This document shows positions 8,225 to 18,659 of a DNA stretch of 64,000 bases, in pieces. Source of the DNA: Prochlorococcus sp. AG-402-M23. GTDB lineage: Bacteria; Cyanobacteriota; Cyanobacteriia; PCC-6307; Cyanobiaceae. The notes beneath the pieces were generated by a model that made no database searches, had not been told where the DNA came from, and worked only from the letters and a program-made list of their open reading frames with translations. The stretch covers positions 186,001 to 250,000 of the forward strand of contig QCIR01000001.1 of NCBI GenBank assembly GCA_003216575.1. The letters are read 5' to 3'. Within the stretch, counting starts at the first letter, position 1, and the number at the start of each line of letters is the position of its first letter. The translations under genes and the position numbers were made by a program.

Positions 8225-9022
8225 TTAGGCTCCCATTGCGGTATATCTTTTTACACCAAGTTTCCAAAGAATGCTTACAGAAGGGAGCAGTATTAAAATC
8301 CACAAAAACTGAGCTAAAAAACCATTAAAGATATCAACTGGCATCCCTGATAAAATCCTTGCTGGAAAATTAATTAGATAGGGAAATGGGGTTAACATTG
8401 CAACTTTTAGAACATTAGAAGGAAAGGCTGATAAAGGTACTAATAAACCAGAAAGAAAAAGGTAAGGAACAAATATTAATCTCTCAAGAGCACTAGATTT
8501 TTCTGTCCAAAAACAAAGTGCTGCAACTAAGCTTTGAAGTAGGAAAGCAATAGAAAAAGCTAAATGAGTTGATAAATACGCTAAAAATAATTGAGGTAGT
8601 GAAGGAAGCCAAAAAGATGATGGATTTAGTACAAAAAAAGTAATCGCGATAGCTAGTGCGAAAGGGAGTCTTGTTGCCTGCTCTGCCAAGTGAGCAGCAA
8701 CATACCTTAAAAGAGGGTGCAAAGGCTGAAGCAAATATGGTGATAATCGACCTGAAAGTGAGTCTTCCTCAAAAGAAAACACAACCCATACGACAGAAAA
8801 TTGCCGAACTAGAAAAGCACTTAAAAAATATCTTGCTAACCCAATATCATTTAAACCAAATGTATTACCAACATCGTTTTGACTCCAAAGAGAAAACATG
8901 ATAAATGGTAGTACTCCAGAAAGAGCCCACAAGGCTATTTCTATGCGATATTCCAACATGTATGCATATTGAGTTGTAAGTAAAGTCTTAATAACCTTGA
9001 AAGACAATCCAAATATCCTCAA
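8225..9022 (-). CDS. ABC-2 type exporter permease (DUF990), first subunit
   Basis: Membrane protein of 265 residues, six predicted spans, with SLSGRLSPYLLQPLHPLLRYVAAHL corresponding to the conserved loop of the partner permease. Its ATG overlaps the stop of the ATPase gene in an ATGA arrangement (four shared bases), which implies translational coupling and stoichiometric production. Confidence 0.82.
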   Translation of the reverse strand: MRIFGLSFKVIKTLLTTQYAYMLEYRIEIALWALSGVLPFIMFSLWSQNDVGNTFGLNDIGLARYFLSAFLVRQFSVVWVVFSFEEDSLSGRLSPYLLQPLHPLLRYVAAHLAEQATRLPFALAIAITFFVLNPSSFWLPSLPQLFLAYLSTHLAFSIAFLLQSLVAALCFWTEKSSALERLIFVPYLFLSGLLVPLSAFPSNVLKVAMLTPFPYLINFPARILSGMPVDIFNGFLAQFLWILILLPSVSILWKLGVKRYTAMGA

Positions 9023-10017
9023 TTGATGTCACCCTTTATAAATAATTCTCCTATTAATTGTTCAATAGGAGGATCACCAATCTCTAAGTCAATAATATCG
9101 AAATCAGTTAATAGATTACTTACTACATCTGTTAATTTATCCCTAGAAACTAACAAACATACAAAACGATCATTTAAATCTTGAACCTCACCATATTTTT
9201 CAAATTGATCACTTGAACATGAGTTTTTCAATTCAACTTTTACTTCTCTAGATGGTGATAATGAATTAGCTAGTGAATCAAGATCACCATCATAAAAGAG
9301 ACTACCTTTATGAATACAAATAACTCTTGGACATAATGCTGTTATATCAGCCATGTAATGACTAGTTAGTAAAATTGTCGCGCCAGTTCTTTTGTTGTAT
9401 TCCGATAAAAAACTACGAACTCTGGCTTGAGCATTTACATCTAGACCAAGAGTAGGTTCATCTAGAAAAAGGACAGATGGTTTATGCAATAAAGCAGCAA
9501 GAATTTCAGATTTCATTCTTTGTCCTAACGACAACTTTCTGACAGGTCTTGTAAGTTCTTCTCCAAGCTCCAGCATATCTGCTAATTCATTAATTCTTGC
9601 TTTTGCTTCGTGGTCAGACAAACCATATACAGCTGCATTTACATACAAAGAATCCATGGGAGGAAGGTCCCAAATTAACTGCTGCTTTTGCCCCATAACC
9701 AAAGTTATCTCCTTAAGAAAAGCCGTTTGCCTTCTTTGAGGTGAGAAACCACCAACATCAACTAACCCTGTCGATGGATGAATAAGACCACACATCATTT
9801 TTAATAATGTGGTTTTACCAGCACCATTAGCCCCAAGGAATCCGACTACTTCTCCCTGTGAAATTTTAAAACTTATATTAGTTACGGCAGGGACGTCATA
9901 ACTCCTTCGATCGAAAAAATGCTTAAGAGTACCCTTAAAACCTGGCTGTTTGTTTGCAACTCGATAATATTTACTCAACTGATCTACAATGATCAAGTCA
10001 CTAGGATTATTGTGCAA
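9019..10017 (-). CDS. ABC exporter ATP-binding protein
   Basis: Cytosolic ATPase of 332 residues. Walker A is GANGAGKTT near residue 70, the signature is LSLGQRMKSE, Walker B is VLFLDEP, and the switch His is in LLTSHYM. The order and the extra C-terminal domain of about 90 residues match the multidrug/daunorubicin-type branch. First gene of the operon with the two DUF990 permeases; the promoter should lie in the 96 bases between it and the divergent ORF at 10114. Confidence 0.88.
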   Translation of the reverse strand: MHNNPSDLIIVDQLSKYYRVANKQPGFKGTLKHFFDRRSYDVPAVTNISFKISQGEVVGFLGANGAGKTTLLKMMCGLIHPSTGLVDVGGFSPQRRQTAFLKEITLVMGQKQQLIWDLPPMDSLYVNAAVYGLSDHEAKARINELADMLELGEELTRPVRKLSLGQRMKSEILAALLHKPSVLFLDEPTLGLDVNAQARVRSFLSEYNKRTGATILLTSHYMADITALCPRVICIHKGSLFYDGDLDSLANSLSPSREVKVELKNSCSSDQFEKYGEVQDLNDRFVCLLVSRDKLTDVVSNLLTDFDIIDLEIGDPPIEQLIGELFIKGDIN

Positions 10018-10113
10018 TTAATTTCCAAATGCTTCAACATTAAGATAAAACATTTTTGCCTACATAGCAGATAAAATCTAAGTAAAGAAAAATCTATAGG
10101 TTATTAAAACTAA

Positions 10114-10518
10114 ATGGAAGCACAAAAATATGTAATAGCTATAGCTCTAGCAGAGCAAAATAATAGAAGATTAATGCCTCTTGGAGGAAAAACTCTTGCT
10201 GGAGTTGATACTTTAAGTCAATCTTCTATAAAAGAAGTCGAAAAGATAATACTTGATTTATTACTAAGGTTATTTCAAAGAACTACTGAAGGAAGTCTAA
10301 AAATATCAAACGATAAAACTGGATTATTACTAGCAGAAATTAGTTTTGAAAGTATGCATAAAAATATTCCAGTAATCAAATCAAATTGGATTAATACTGG
10401 AGATACAGATACTTTAATAGAGAAATTAAAATCAATATGTTCCAACCTTTGGGGTGTTAAATTCAAAAAACATGAAGGAATAATGTTTAATGACTTAATA
10501 AATAAGAACCTATCCTGA
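10114..10518 (+). CDS. Hypothetical protein (134 aa)
   Basis: I do not recognise a family. It is a soluble, mixed alpha/beta-looking protein with an N-terminal IAIALAEQNNRRLMPLGGKTLAGVD segment and no membrane span. It overlaps the 3' end of the small opposite-strand ORF at 10510 by nine bases. Confidence 0.55.
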   Translation: MEAQKYVIAIALAEQNNRRLMPLGGKTLAGVDTLSQSSIKEVEKIILDLLLRLFQRTTEGSLKISNDKTGLLLAEISFESMHKNIPVIKSNWINTGDTDTLIEKLKSICSNLWGVKFKKHEGIMFNDLINKNLS

Positions 10519-10638
10519 AATCTTTGATTGAGCTTTCTCAGCCTTACGAATAATCTTCCGAGCCTCTTCACGAGACATACAAGACTCAGCTTTAGTTTGC
10601 AACTTTATAAGTTTTGCATGCTGCTTCTCCAACTTCAT
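10510..10638 (-). CDS. Small Lys-rich hypothetical protein (42 aa), absent from ORF track
   Basis: An ATG frame encodes 42 residues almost wholly helical and basic (EEARKIIRKAEKAQSKIS at the C-terminus), ending in TAG. Reading on the minus strand gives better codon use than the 98-residue track ORF in another frame here. It could be a small nucleic-acid-binding or ribosome-associated peptide, but that is a guess from charge alone. Confidence 0.45.
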   Translation of the reverse strand: MKLEKQHAKLIKLQTKAESCMSREEARKIIRKAEKAQSKISG

Positions 10639-10735
10639 AAAACAGTTCAAAGAATTAATTATAAACACAACATTAACATAGTTCTTTTAATTTGTAAATA
10701 AAATAAGTTATCAAATACCAATTAATACAATAATT

Positions 10736-11599
10736 CTAGTGACCTATTCTTTTGTTTGATATGTATCTATGCAGTACAGAAACATCTAATTCACCTAAAC
10801 CGTGTTGCATTAATCTTTGCTCGATTTCTTTCACTCTAGATGCAATTGGCAAATCAATATTTATAGATTTAGCTAGATCAATGGCAATAGATAAATCCTT
10901 ATGATGCAACTCTAATTTAAATCCCAATGGATGTTTATCAATCAACATTGCTTTTGATCTGTTTTCTAATGGCCATGAATTCGCTGCTCCAACTTTTAAA
11001 GCAGCAACCACGTCATCCATAGGCAAATCAAGCAATTTTCCTAATTCCATTGACTCGGCTACTGCTGCATATGTTCCTGCAACTAATATCTGATTAAGAG
11101 CTTTAACTTGTTGACCTTTGCCTACTCCATTAAAGTAAGTAATAGATTTGCCAAGGACCTTAAATATATTTTCAAAAGATAAACAATCTCTTTTGCTGGC
11201 ACCAATAAACAATGACAGTGAACCTTTATGAGCGCCTTCTGTTCCCCCAGAGACTGGACAGTCAACATATAAAATATTTTTCTTGCTTAATTCTTTGTGA
11301 ATAGAAATAGATTTATTAGGACTTATTGTAGAGAAATCAATCACAAAAGAGTTAGGCTTTAATGATTCTGCTACTCCGTTATCTCCAAAAAGAACAGATT
11401 CAACCGCATTATCATCAGTAACGCAAATCAAAAGGCCATCGCAGTCTCTAACAGCTTCTATAGGATCAACAAAATATTTTCTTTTACCGTCTTTATTTCG
11501 TTTAGTTCTCTGATATAAATTCAAATCATAGCCGTTATCTATGAGACGCTCAGACATGGGCTTACCAATAGAGCCAAGACCAATAAAAGCTAGTTTCAT
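10736..11599 (-). CDS. Beta-hydroxyacid dehydrogenase (3-hydroxyisobutyrate/tartronate semialdehyde reductase type)
   Basis: NAD(P)-dependent oxidoreductase of 287 residues. The N-terminal Rossmann motif is FIGLGSIGKPM, the substrate-binding signature is DCPVSGGTEGAHKGSL near residue 117, and the catalytic Lys lies in GKGQQVKALNQ near residue 164, followed by the all-helical C-terminal domain. Candidates are reduction of tartronate semialdehyde from photorespiratory glyoxylate, succinic semialdehyde or hydroxyisobutyrate; the sequence does not choose between them. Confidence 0.82.
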   Translation of the reverse strand: MKLAFIGLGSIGKPMSERLIDNGYDLNLYQRTKRNKDGKRKYFVDPIEAVRDCDGLLICVTDDNAVESVLFGDNGVAESLKPNSFVIDFSTISPNKSISIHKELSKKNILYVDCPVSGGTEGAHKGSLSLFIGASKRDCLSFENIFKVLGKSITYFNGVGKGQQVKALNQILVAGTYAAVAESMELGKLLDLPMDDVVAALKVGAANSWPLENRSKAMLIDKHPLGFKLELHHKDLSIAIDLAKSINIDLPIASRVKEIEQRLMQHGLGELDVSVLHRYISNKRIGH

Positions 11600-11735
11600 G
11601 AAAAACGGATTGTCATTTAAAACGAACTAAGAGTAATAAAAACAGCAAAGGTTTGAACTATTACTATAAAAAATTAATATGCTACCAAAAGAAGAAAATA
11701 TGATGCGATAATTAATTAATTGAATACTTAAGAAA

Positions 11736-11954
11736 TTGACTAATCTTACAGATTCCAAGAATGCAACTCATCATTGGTATCCATTCTTGAAGTATCAAGA
11801 GGAATGTGAAGCCGCTGGCAAGGAAGCTAGTGTTAATGATTGGATGAGAGCTTCAGGGCAGCTACAAAACAGAATTGATTTTGAAGAAGCCAAGAAAGCA
11901 GCTGAAGCTGAGGCTCTTAAAGCAAAGGCTGAAGCACCCAAAAAAGAGGCTTAA
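11736..11954 (+). CDS. Small hypothetical protein, Ala/Lys/Glu-rich tail (72 aa), TTG start
   Basis: The frame starts with TTG because a TGA lies four codons upstream and no ATG is available before the conserved-looking THHWYPFLKYQEECEAAGK. The N-terminal half is aromatic and probably folded; the C-terminal 30 residues form a charged Ala-rich helix (EEAKKAAEAEALKAKAEA). I do not recognise the family. Confidence 0.6.
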   Translation: MTNLTDSKNATHHWYPFLKYQEECEAAGKEASVNDWMRASGQLQNRIDFEEAKKAAEAEALKAKAEAPKKEA

Positions 11955-12152
11955 ATAATTAATTATCAATTAAGAAAAACTTTATACATACCACTTTTAA
12001 ATAAGTAAAAAAATTACTTATAGATACTAAGTAAATCTTGTGAAGATCTATCGAACTATTTGAGTCTATGTAATTCCTTTTACTAAAGTTGTCTGATTAA
12101 GGTCCTATGAAATATCATGCCTAAGATAAAGACCATTTTAGATTCTTAAATA

Positions 12153-12488
12153 ATGTCGGAGACCAAAACCCTAAATGTTCTTCTTGCCCCAAAAGGCCAA
12201 TTACAGGGTAATGGACAATTAAGAGAATCCTTTCATGAGAGAAGGTCTCGCAAAGGTGAAGACTATCCTATGTGGTTTCTAGATTCTTCATTAGTTAACA
12301 AATTCAATATCGCTGAGGAAGAAGGTTATGAAGCTGTTATAGCAGAAGATTCAACAACTATTGCTTGGTTAAAACTACGTTTTGGTGGAAAAAGGTTAAC
12401 TAAAACATTAGATATTGAAGAGCTTTGGCAATATGCAAGTGAACCACCTGAGCCTCCAGAAAGAAGAGATATAACACCGCCAAAATAG
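12153..12488 (+). CDS. Hypothetical protein preceding ferredoxin (111 aa)
   Basis: Soluble protein with a basic N-terminal part (RESFHERRSRKGEDYPMWFLD), a central acidic part and a Pro-rich end (EPPEPPERRDITPPK). No known domain is evident to me. Its stop lies seven bases before the ferredoxin ATG, so the two are very likely co-transcribed and may work together. Confidence 0.65.
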   Translation: MSETKTLNVLLAPKGQLQGNGQLRESFHERRSRKGEDYPMWFLDSSLVNKFNIAEEEGYEAVIAEDSTTIAWLKLRFGGKRLTKTLDIEELWQYASEPPEPPERRDITPPK

Positions 12489-12495
12489 ATGTTCA

Positions 12496-12882
12496 ATGAA
12501 AGCAATTCACCAAATAACTATTCATCATAAACAGGAGGGAAAAACATATACCTTTGATGTCCCTGAAGGTGAGTACATCTTGAGAAATTTTGAATCAAAA
12601 GATGAAAATGGACAAATTATCGGAGACACATTGCCATTCTCTTGCAGAAATGGATGTTGTTCAGAGTGCGCAGTTAAGATAATTTCAGGAAAAATGGATC
12701 AACAAGCTTGTATTGGTCTATCCAAAGAGATGAGGGATAAGGGATTCGGTTTGTTATGCGTTTCAAAAGCTATTGGGCCATTGGAATGCGAGACTCAAGA
12801 TGAGGACGAAGTATATAATGCTCAATTTGGTAAATATTTTAAAGGATTGGACACACAAGCGGGTAATCCATTTGATATTTAA
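12496..12882 (+). CDS. 2Fe-2S ferredoxin (plant type)
   Basis: A 128-residue ferredoxin fold with cluster ligands CRNGCCSEC (C-X4-C-X2-C, with one additional Cys beside the second ligand) and a fourth Cys in LLCVSKA about 29 residues later. It is about 30 residues longer than PetF, with an insertion around FESKDENGQIIGDT, so it is one of the accessory ferredoxins rather than the main photosynthetic one. It carries electrons in the cytosol; the partner is unknown. Follows the hypothetical gene at 12153 and converges on acsF. Confidence 0.85.
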   Translation: MKAIHQITIHHKQEGKTYTFDVPEGEYILRNFESKDENGQIIGDTLPFSCRNGCCSECAVKIISGKMDQQACIGLSKEMRDKGFGLLCVSKAIGPLECETQDEDEVYNAQFGKYFKGLDTQAGNPFDI

Positions 12883-12897
12883 TTTATCTAAATAGTC

Positions 12898-14001
12898 TTA
12901 TTTATCTGTCCAAAAATTTAAAATATCCTGACCAGTAAAATTCACATTTTTATCGTATCTCAATGCATTTGTCTTTTCCATTGGGAGTGCAAATTGCTTA
13001 AATATCAAAGTAGCAAATTTTACAAATTTAACTGGTTTTGTTAAACCCTTGGCACCTACAAAAGCTCTGAAAGATTCGATGATTTGGTTTCTCAAATCCC
13101 AAAACTTATTGTCCTCAAGATTAAAAACCCAAGGGAAGGCATTTTTAGATGTGTGGTTTGTTCTTTTTATCACTTCCTCATCAAATTCCTTTGGATCAAT
13201 ACCAAGCAATTCATAAAATTCACCTCTTTCGCAAACTGTCAAAGTGTGAGTGAGAAAAACACTCCACAAGAAGAAACGGCTTAATAACTTACCTCTAAAT
13301 CCTTTGGTGATACCAGGCCAACATCTCATCATTACTGTAAAACAATCACCATGTCTGTTCTCGTCTTGACACCATGGCTCAAAGAAATCAAAAAGAGGAG
13401 CAAAAGCCTGATCTGGATTAGCCTTAAGGTGCCTATCCATCAAGATGTATCTCCAATAGCCAATTTTCTCTGAAAGATACACAGAATAAATTACCCAACT
13501 AATTGGGAACCAAGTCGCTGCTCTTTTTCCGCCTAAATGAGGAAGATCTACTTCAATACCCTCTGCTACTAATGCTCTGCTAAGAAATCCTGCATGCCTA
13601 GCTTCATCTCTAGCTAAAAACTGAAATAGTTTGCCTAGATCCCTATTCCCCTCTTTCTTTAAACGATTTGAAATCTCCTTGAAGAGTAGGAATCCAGAAA
13701 ACTCTGAAATCACTGATCTAACTAAATAACTCTCATAAGTCTCTTTAGCCTTCTGAGGCAATTCTTGTAATCTATCTAGACTTGCCTTCCTATCAAAATG
13801 AGTACAGTTATAATCTGCTTTCATTTCTGAGAGCATTGCTTCAAACTCTTCACGCGCATCAGTTAATTCAGTCTTGGCTGCTTTTTTAAACTCAGTTACG
13901 TAAAAACGAGGGGTTAAAAGGTTTTCATCTAAATGTGGCGGCAACTCATTTGTTCCGCGTGTATCAACTCTTAGTTTTGGTGAAGAAGCTGTTGCGGTCA
14001 T
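12898..14001 (-). CDS. acsF: Mg-protoporphyrin IX monomethyl ester oxidative cyclase (aerobic)
   Basis: Diiron enzyme that forms the fifth ring of chlorophyll using oxygen. The 367-residue protein carries the ferritin-like ligands in ARDEARHAGFL and QDENRHGDCF (EXXH-type pairs) and starts after a polar N-terminus (TATASSPKLRVD). Length and motifs fit AcsF closely. Membrane-associated in cyanobacteria, where it works with a small partner (Ycf54) not seen here. Convergent with a ferredoxin gene; a ferredoxin is a plausible electron source, but the link is only positional. Confidence 0.95.
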   Translation of the reverse strand: MTATASSPKLRVDTRGTNELPPHLDENLLTPRFYVTEFKKAAKTELTDAREEFEAMLSEMKADYNCTHFDRKASLDRLQELPQKAKETYESYLVRSVISEFSGFLLFKEISNRLKKEGNRDLGKLFQFLARDEARHAGFLSRALVAEGIEVDLPHLGGKRAATWFPISWVIYSVYLSEKIGYWRYILMDRHLKANPDQAFAPLFDFFEPWCQDENRHGDCFTVMMRCWPGITKGFRGKLLSRFFLWSVFLTHTLTVCERGEFYELLGIDPKEFDEEVIKRTNHTSKNAFPWVFNLEDNKFWDLRNQIIESFRAFVGAKGLTKPVKFVKFATLIFKQFALPMEKTNALRYDKNVNFTGQDILNFWTDK

Positions 14002-14030
14002 CTCTAATTATCAAGCAAGAACACAATTGT

Positions 14031-14129
14031 ATGTCTTTATTTGAAAAAAAGGTGAATTTTTTATCACGTAGTAATAGAGCTTTGCCTAAAGCTGCAATAA
14101 AGGAATTAGTAAAAATTAGTATTAAATAA
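14031..14129 (+). CDS. Possible 32-aa basic peptide
   Basis: Inside the track ORF 13935-14129, the part outside acsF gives an ATG peptide MSLFEKKVNFLSRSN and a basic helical end (AAIKELVKISIK). It lies between the divergent acsF start and the 3' end of carB. No ribosome-binding site is evident and I recognise no family, so the support is weak. Confidence 0.25.
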   Translation: MSLFEKKVNFLSRSNRALPKAAIKELVKISIK

Positions 14130-14227
14130 ATATTTAATACTTTAGAGAAATAGAATTTAGAAAATAAATAATATTTATAATATGCATTTAATTAGTTATT
14201 AAAATAGAAAACTGGAAAATAAAATGT

Positions 14228-17200
14228 TTAGGTATGAATATCCTGCAAGGCTGCAACGGAAAGACTTTGATTCTGCAATGCCTCGATAGCTTTTACAGCA
14301 GCACTAGCACCTTTTAGGGTTGTCAAAGTTGGGACAGAGTAGTCAAGAGCTGCTTTTCTAAGATATTTATCATCATAAATTGCTTGACGTCCAATTGGAG
14401 TGTTAATTAGCAACTGTACCTTTCCTGATCTAATCATGTCTTCAATATTTGGTCTCCCTTCGTGAACCTTAAGAACCCTTTCTACCTTTAAATCAAATTT
14501 CTCGAGATACTTGGAAGTGCCAGATGTAGCTAAAACAGAAAAACCAAGTTCAATTAATTTTTTTGCTACAGGAATCAATGCAGGTTTATCCCGATCATGG
14601 GTCGACAAGAAAACAAAACCGGAAGTAGGCAATCCCTCACCGGCTGCGAGTTCAGCCTTTGCATAGGCCATTCCAAAAGTATTTGCAGATCCCATAACCT
14701 CGCCAGTTGAACGCATTTCTGGACCTAAAACACTGTCTGAACCAGGAAAACGTTTAAAAGGCATAACAGCCTCTTTTATAGATTGAAGTGGTGGAATTGG
14801 TTCATGATTTAATCCTATATCTATAAGTTTCTTACCTAAAAGCAACTGAGTTGCAATTTTCGCAAGAGGAATTCCAGTAGCCTTAGAAACAAAAGGAACT
14901 GTTCTTGAAGCCCTTGGATTTGCCTCGATAATATAAACAATCTCATTACCCTCATCATCTCTTTTGACAGCAAATTGCAGATTAATTAGCCCAACCACAT
15001 CAAGTTCAGTAGCTAAAGATTTTGTCCAATGCTTAATAGTTTTAATTGATTCTTCAGATAGCGTTATTGAAGGAAGGCAACAGGCTGAATCACCAGAATG
15101 AATACCCGCTGGTTCAATATGCTCCATTAATCCACCAATCACAACATTTTTGCTTACATCACATAACGCATCAACATCGACCTCAATTGCATTCTCTAAA
15201 TATTGATCAATAAGGATTGGATGATCTGGCTCAACGTTCACAGCTTCCTTAATGTATCTTTCCAACTCATCTTGTTCATAGACAATTTCCATAGCTCTGC
15301 CACCGAGAACATATGAAGGCCTAACAACCAATGGATACCCTACTTTAATAGCAACAGCCAATGATTGTTCAAAAGTTCTAGCTAGACCATTTTTGGGTTG
15401 TCTAATATCCAATTTTCTCAAAACCTTGTCAAATTGCTCTCTATCTTCAGCTAAATCAATTGACATAGGTGATGTACCTAAAACCTTTGTTCGTAACTTT
15501 GAGTTTTCCGAATTCTCTAACCAATTGAGAATCGGTAAAGAAAGTTTTAAAGGGGTTTGTCCGCCAAATTGAACTACTATTCCAAAAGGTTCCTCAAATT
15601 CAATAACATTTAAAACATCTTCCAGAGTTAAAGGTTCAAAATAAAGTATGTCGCTTGTGTCATAATCAGTAGAAACAGTTTCAGGGTTACTATTGATCAT
15701 TATTGTTGTAAAATCTTCCTCTTGAGCTTGATAAGAAGCATGACAACAACAATAATCAAATTCTATACCTTGTCCAATACGATTTGGACCTCCCCCCAGA
15801 ATTAAAATTTTGTTTTTATTATCATTTTTAATTTCATTAAGATTAATATTCTTGATTATATTTCCATAGTTATCAATCCTATAGGCATGTCTTTCATATG
15901 TAGAATAATGATATGGTGTATTAGAGGAAAATTCAGAAGCACAAGTGTCAACTGTTTTAAACACAGGTAATATTTTTTGGGAAATTCTTTTAGATCTAAT
16001 TATTAATTCATCAGTATTTAGTGCAAAGGCAATCTGACGGTCAGAAAATCCAAGTTGTTTAAGTTTGAAGAAAAAATTAGGCTCTAATTGACTAATATTT
16101 TTAAGTTTAAGTAATTGATCCTCTGCATTTACTATATTCCTAAGCTTTGATAAGAACCAAGGGTCTATTTTAGAAAAAGAAAAGATTTCATTATCACTAC
16201 GTCCATTCTTCATTGCTAATCGTACATGCATGATTCTATCTGGTGAAGGAGTCCTTAAAAGTCTTTCTAATTCAACAGAAGATACTTTTTGATCAACTCG
16301 ATCACAGCCCCAACCACCTAGGCCTGTTTCTAAAGATCTAATTGCTTTTTGAAAAGATTCTTCAAAACATCTTCCTATTGCCATAGCCTCCCCAACTGAC
16401 TTCATTGAAGTAGTTAGAATTGAAGATGATCCTGAGAATTTTTCAAATGCAAAACGGGGTATTTTAGTAACTACGTAATCAATTGAAGGTTCAAAACAAG
16501 CGGGAGTCTTGCCCGTAATATCATTAATAATCTCATCTAATCTATAACCAACAGCCAAAAGTGCGGCAATTTTGGCAATAGGAAAGCCTGTGGCTTTACT
16601 TGCTAAGGCCGATGATCTACTAACACGAGGATTCATTTCAATTACAATAATCTCACCATTATTTGGATTAATTGCAAATTGAATATTACTTCCACCAGTT
16701 GCTACACCAATTTCTCTAATTATGGAAATTGAATAATCTCTTAAACGTTGATATTCTCTGTCAGTTAGAGTTTGCGCAGGAGCAACTGTAATCGAATCTC
16801 CAGTATGAACTCCCATAGGATCAACATTTTCTATACTGCATATAATTACAACATTATCTGATAAATCTCTCATAACTTCTAACTCAAATTCTTTCCAACC
16901 TAAAAGAGATTTTTCGATAAGTATTTGAGAAACAGGGCTAGCATCTAAGCCAGTTTTACATAATTCTAAAAATTCATCCTGGTTATAAGCAATCCCGCCA
17001 CCACTTCCACCTAATGTAAAAGCAGGACGAATAATTTTAGGGAATGAAGAAATATCATTTCCGACTATTTCAGCTTCCTGGAGATTGGAAGCGATTCCAG
17101 ATGGACATACTTCAACTCCAATATTGTTCATTGCTATTTTAAATAAATTCCTATCCTCAGCTTTTTTAATTGCCTTGAGATCTGCACCAATTAATTCAAT

Positions 17201-17536
17201 ATTGTATTTTTTTAAAATCCCAGATTCTGCTAATTCAACTGAAATATTCAAAGCAGTTTGCCCACCCATTGTGGGTAAGAGAGCATCAGGTCTTTCTATT
17301 TCAATAATCTTCTCAACAACTGAGGCGGTAAGTGGTTCAACGTAAGTCCTATTTGCCGTTTCAGGATCAGTCATTATTGAAGCAGGATTAGAGTTAACTA
17401 AAATGACTTCAAAACCTTCTCTTCTTAGCGCCTTGCAAGCCTGAGTACCGGAATAGTCGAATTCACAGGCCTGTCCAATAACAATTGGACCAGAACCTAG
17501 TATCAAGATCCGACGTATATCTTTACGCCGTGGCAT
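14228..17536 (-). CDS. carB: Carbamoyl-phosphate synthase large subunit
   Basis: Makes carbamoyl phosphate for arginine and pyrimidines, with CarA supplying ammonia. The 1102 residues show the duplicated ATP-grasp plan: first half opening [23 protein letters not shown], second half [21 protein letters not shown] near residue 580, with matching [18 protein letters not shown] and [18 protein letters not shown] blocks. The C-terminal MGS-like allosteric domain contains [13 protein letters not shown]. It is about 30 residues longer than the E. coli enzyme. carA is not nearby. Confidence 0.97.
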   Translation of the reverse strand: MPRRKDIRRILILGSGPIVIGQACEFDYSGTQACKALRREGFEVILVNSNPASIMTDPETANRTYVEPLTASVVEKIIEIERPDALLPTMGGQTALNISVELAESGILKKYNIELIGADLKAIKKAEDRNLFKIAMNNIGVEVCPSGIASNLQEAEIVGNDISSFPKIIRPAFTLGGSGGGIAYNQDEFLELCKTGLDASPVSQILIEKSLLGWKEFELEVMRDLSDNVVIICSIENVDPMGVHTGDSITVAPAQTLTDREYQRLRDYSISIIREIGVATGGSNIQFAINPNNGEIIVIEMNPRVSRSSALASKATGFPIAKIAALLAVGYRLDEIINDITGKTPACFEPSIDYVVTKIPRFAFEKFSGSSSILTTSMKSVGEAMAIGRCFEESFQKAIRSLETGLGGWGCDRVDQKVSSVELERLLRTPSPDRIMHVRLAMKNGRSDNEIFSFSKIDPWFLSKLRNIVNAEDQLLKLKNISQLEPNFFFKLKQLGFSDRQIAFALNTDELIIRSKRISQKILPVFKTVDTCASEFSSNTPYHYSTYERHAYRIDNYGNIIKNINLNEIKNDNKNKILILGGGPNRIGQGIEFDYCCCHASYQAQEEDFTTIMINSNPETVSTDYDTSDILYFEPLTLEDVLNVIEFEEPFGIVVQFGGQTPLKLSLPILNWLENSENSKLRTKVLGTSPMSIDLAEDREQFDKVLRKLDIRQPKNGLARTFEQSLAVAIKVGYPLVVRPSYVLGGRAMEIVYEQDELERYIKEAVNVEPDHPILIDQYLENAIEVDVDALCDVSKNVVIGGLMEHIEPAGIHSGDSACCLPSITLSEESIKTIKHWTKSLATELDVVGLINLQFAVKRDDEGNEIVYIIEANPRASRTVPFVSKATGIPLAKIATQLLLGKKLIDIGLNHEPIPPLQSIKEAVMPFKRFPGSDSVLGPEMRSTGEVMGSANTFGMAYAKAELAAGEGLPTSGFVFLSTHDRDKPALIPVAKKLIELGFSVLATSGTSKYLEKFDLKVERVLKVHEGRPNIEDMIRSGKVQLLINTPIGRQAIYDDKYLRKAALDYSVPTLTTLKGASAAVKAIEALQNQSLSVAALQDIHT

Positions 17537-17656
17537 TTGAATTTCTTGTAAACTTCATTTATGTCACACATTCTAGGCATCTGTTTATCATCTACTGTCT
17601 AGATCGGCAAACTACTATTAAAGTTTAACTAACTTTCCGACCAAGAAACAAAGAGT

Positions 17657-18292
17657 ATGAGCGAACTACAGCGCCTAAAAGGGCTGCTGCCACCTGAAAA
17701 CCAAAGCTGGGTATTCATTGAAGCCGCAGCAGCAATAGATCCTCCTCTAATCACGCTTGAGGAAATTGGGCGAGATGAAGTGGAGATTCAAGTTGACCTT
17801 GAGCAATGGGACTACTTAGCCCAAGATCATAGAAATTTATTGTTTTGGCATGAAGTGGGACGCATTCAAAATGACACCATCCCTAGAGATGGGTGGGAAA
17901 TGGCTGCTCTGGCAATAGGTTTAGGAGGAGCTATTGGTGAATTATGGGTTCAAGATGGATTACTACTTTTAATGGCACTTGGATTATCAGGTTTTGCAGG
18001 TTATAGACTTTATTTAAAAAATAATTCAGAGAAGCGATTACAAGATGCGATATCGGCAGACGAGAGAGCGATTGATCTAGCATGCAGATTTGGATATAGC
18101 GTTCCAAATGCTTATAAAAGTCTTGGTGGTGCATTAAAAGATTTAGTAGAAAAATCTAGAAAGAAAAAAAAGCGAACATTTTACGAAGATAGACTAGAAG
18201 CACTAAGAAAGAGTGCTGAACGAGCTCGCGCAGAAATGGCATCTCAAGAGGGATCTAAAAAATCAGTTACTAGTGAAAATGTTTATGGATAG
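17657..18292 (+). CDS. DUF3318 membrane protein
   Basis: Cyanobacterial protein of 211 residues. The N-terminal soluble part (LLPPENQSWVFIEAAAAIDPPLITLEEIG) and the metalloprotease-like FWHEVGRIQ segment precede two hydrophobic stretches (residues about 85-125), and the rest is a charged helix ending AERARAEMASQEGS. Function is unknown. The end of the gene overlaps the likely start of rsfS by 14 bases, which implies coupling. Confidence 0.8.
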   Translation: MSELQRLKGLLPPENQSWVFIEAAAAIDPPLITLEEIGRDEVEIQVDLEQWDYLAQDHRNLLFWHEVGRIQNDTIPRDGWEMAALAIGLGGAIGELWVQDGLLLLMALGLSGFAGYRLYLKNNSEKRLQDAISADERAIDLACRFGYSVPNAYKSLGGALKDLVEKSRKKKKRTFYEDRLEALRKSAERARAEMASQEGSKKSVTSENVYG

Positions 18293-18659
18293 TAATAGGT
18301 TAGTCGAACTAGCTGCAGTAGCTTGCGATGATAGAAAAGCAGGTGATATAAAACTTTTAAAAATTGATGAAGTATCAAGTATTGCTGATTGGATATTAAT
18401 TACTGAAGGACTTTCCGACGTTCAAGTAAGAGCAATAGTTAATAATGTTGAGAAGGCAATGAGAGAGGAAGCAGACCTGCTTCCTCTTCGAAAAGAAGGA
18501 ATAAATGAAGCGAAATGGGCATTATTAGATTATGGAGACCTTATAATTAATGTCTTTCAACCTAATGAAAGAAAGTTCTATGATTTAGAATCATTTTGGA
18601 GCAATGGAATTATTCATAATTTTATAAATAATAAATTAACCGCTTTAATAGATGAATAA
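18279..18659 (+). CDS. rsfS: Ribosome silencing factor RsfS (Iojap family)
   Basis: Binds uL14 and blocks 30S-50S joining when nutrients run low. The track starts at 18213, but the usual N-terminus is MDSNRLVELAAVACDDRKAGDI, reached from the ATG at 18279 or 18285; both overlap the DUF3318 stop. Family motifs seen are DWILITEGLSDVQVRAI and the WALLDYGDLIINVF strand before FYDLESFW. Length about 126 residues fits. Confidence 0.92.
   Translation: MFMDSNRLVELAAVACDDRKAGDIKLLKIDEVSSIADWILITEGLSDVQVRAIVNNVEKAMREEADLLPLRKEGINEAKWALLDYGDLIINVFQPNERKFYDLESFWSNGIIHNFINNKLTALIDE

Noticed and set aside
8656-8901. 81-aa plus-strand ORF
   Set aside because: Antisense shadow of the ABC permease at 8225.
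10275-10571. 98-aa minus-strand ORF
   Set aside because: Mostly antisense to the ORF at 10114; the short ORF at 10510-10638 explains the minus-strand coding better.
12000-12020. Terminator after the small ORF at 11736 (ATAAGTAA/TTACTTAT)
   Set aside because: Short 8-bp AT stem without a T-run; compatible with chance.
17085-17345. 86-aa plus-strand ORF
   Set aside because: Antisense shadow of carB.
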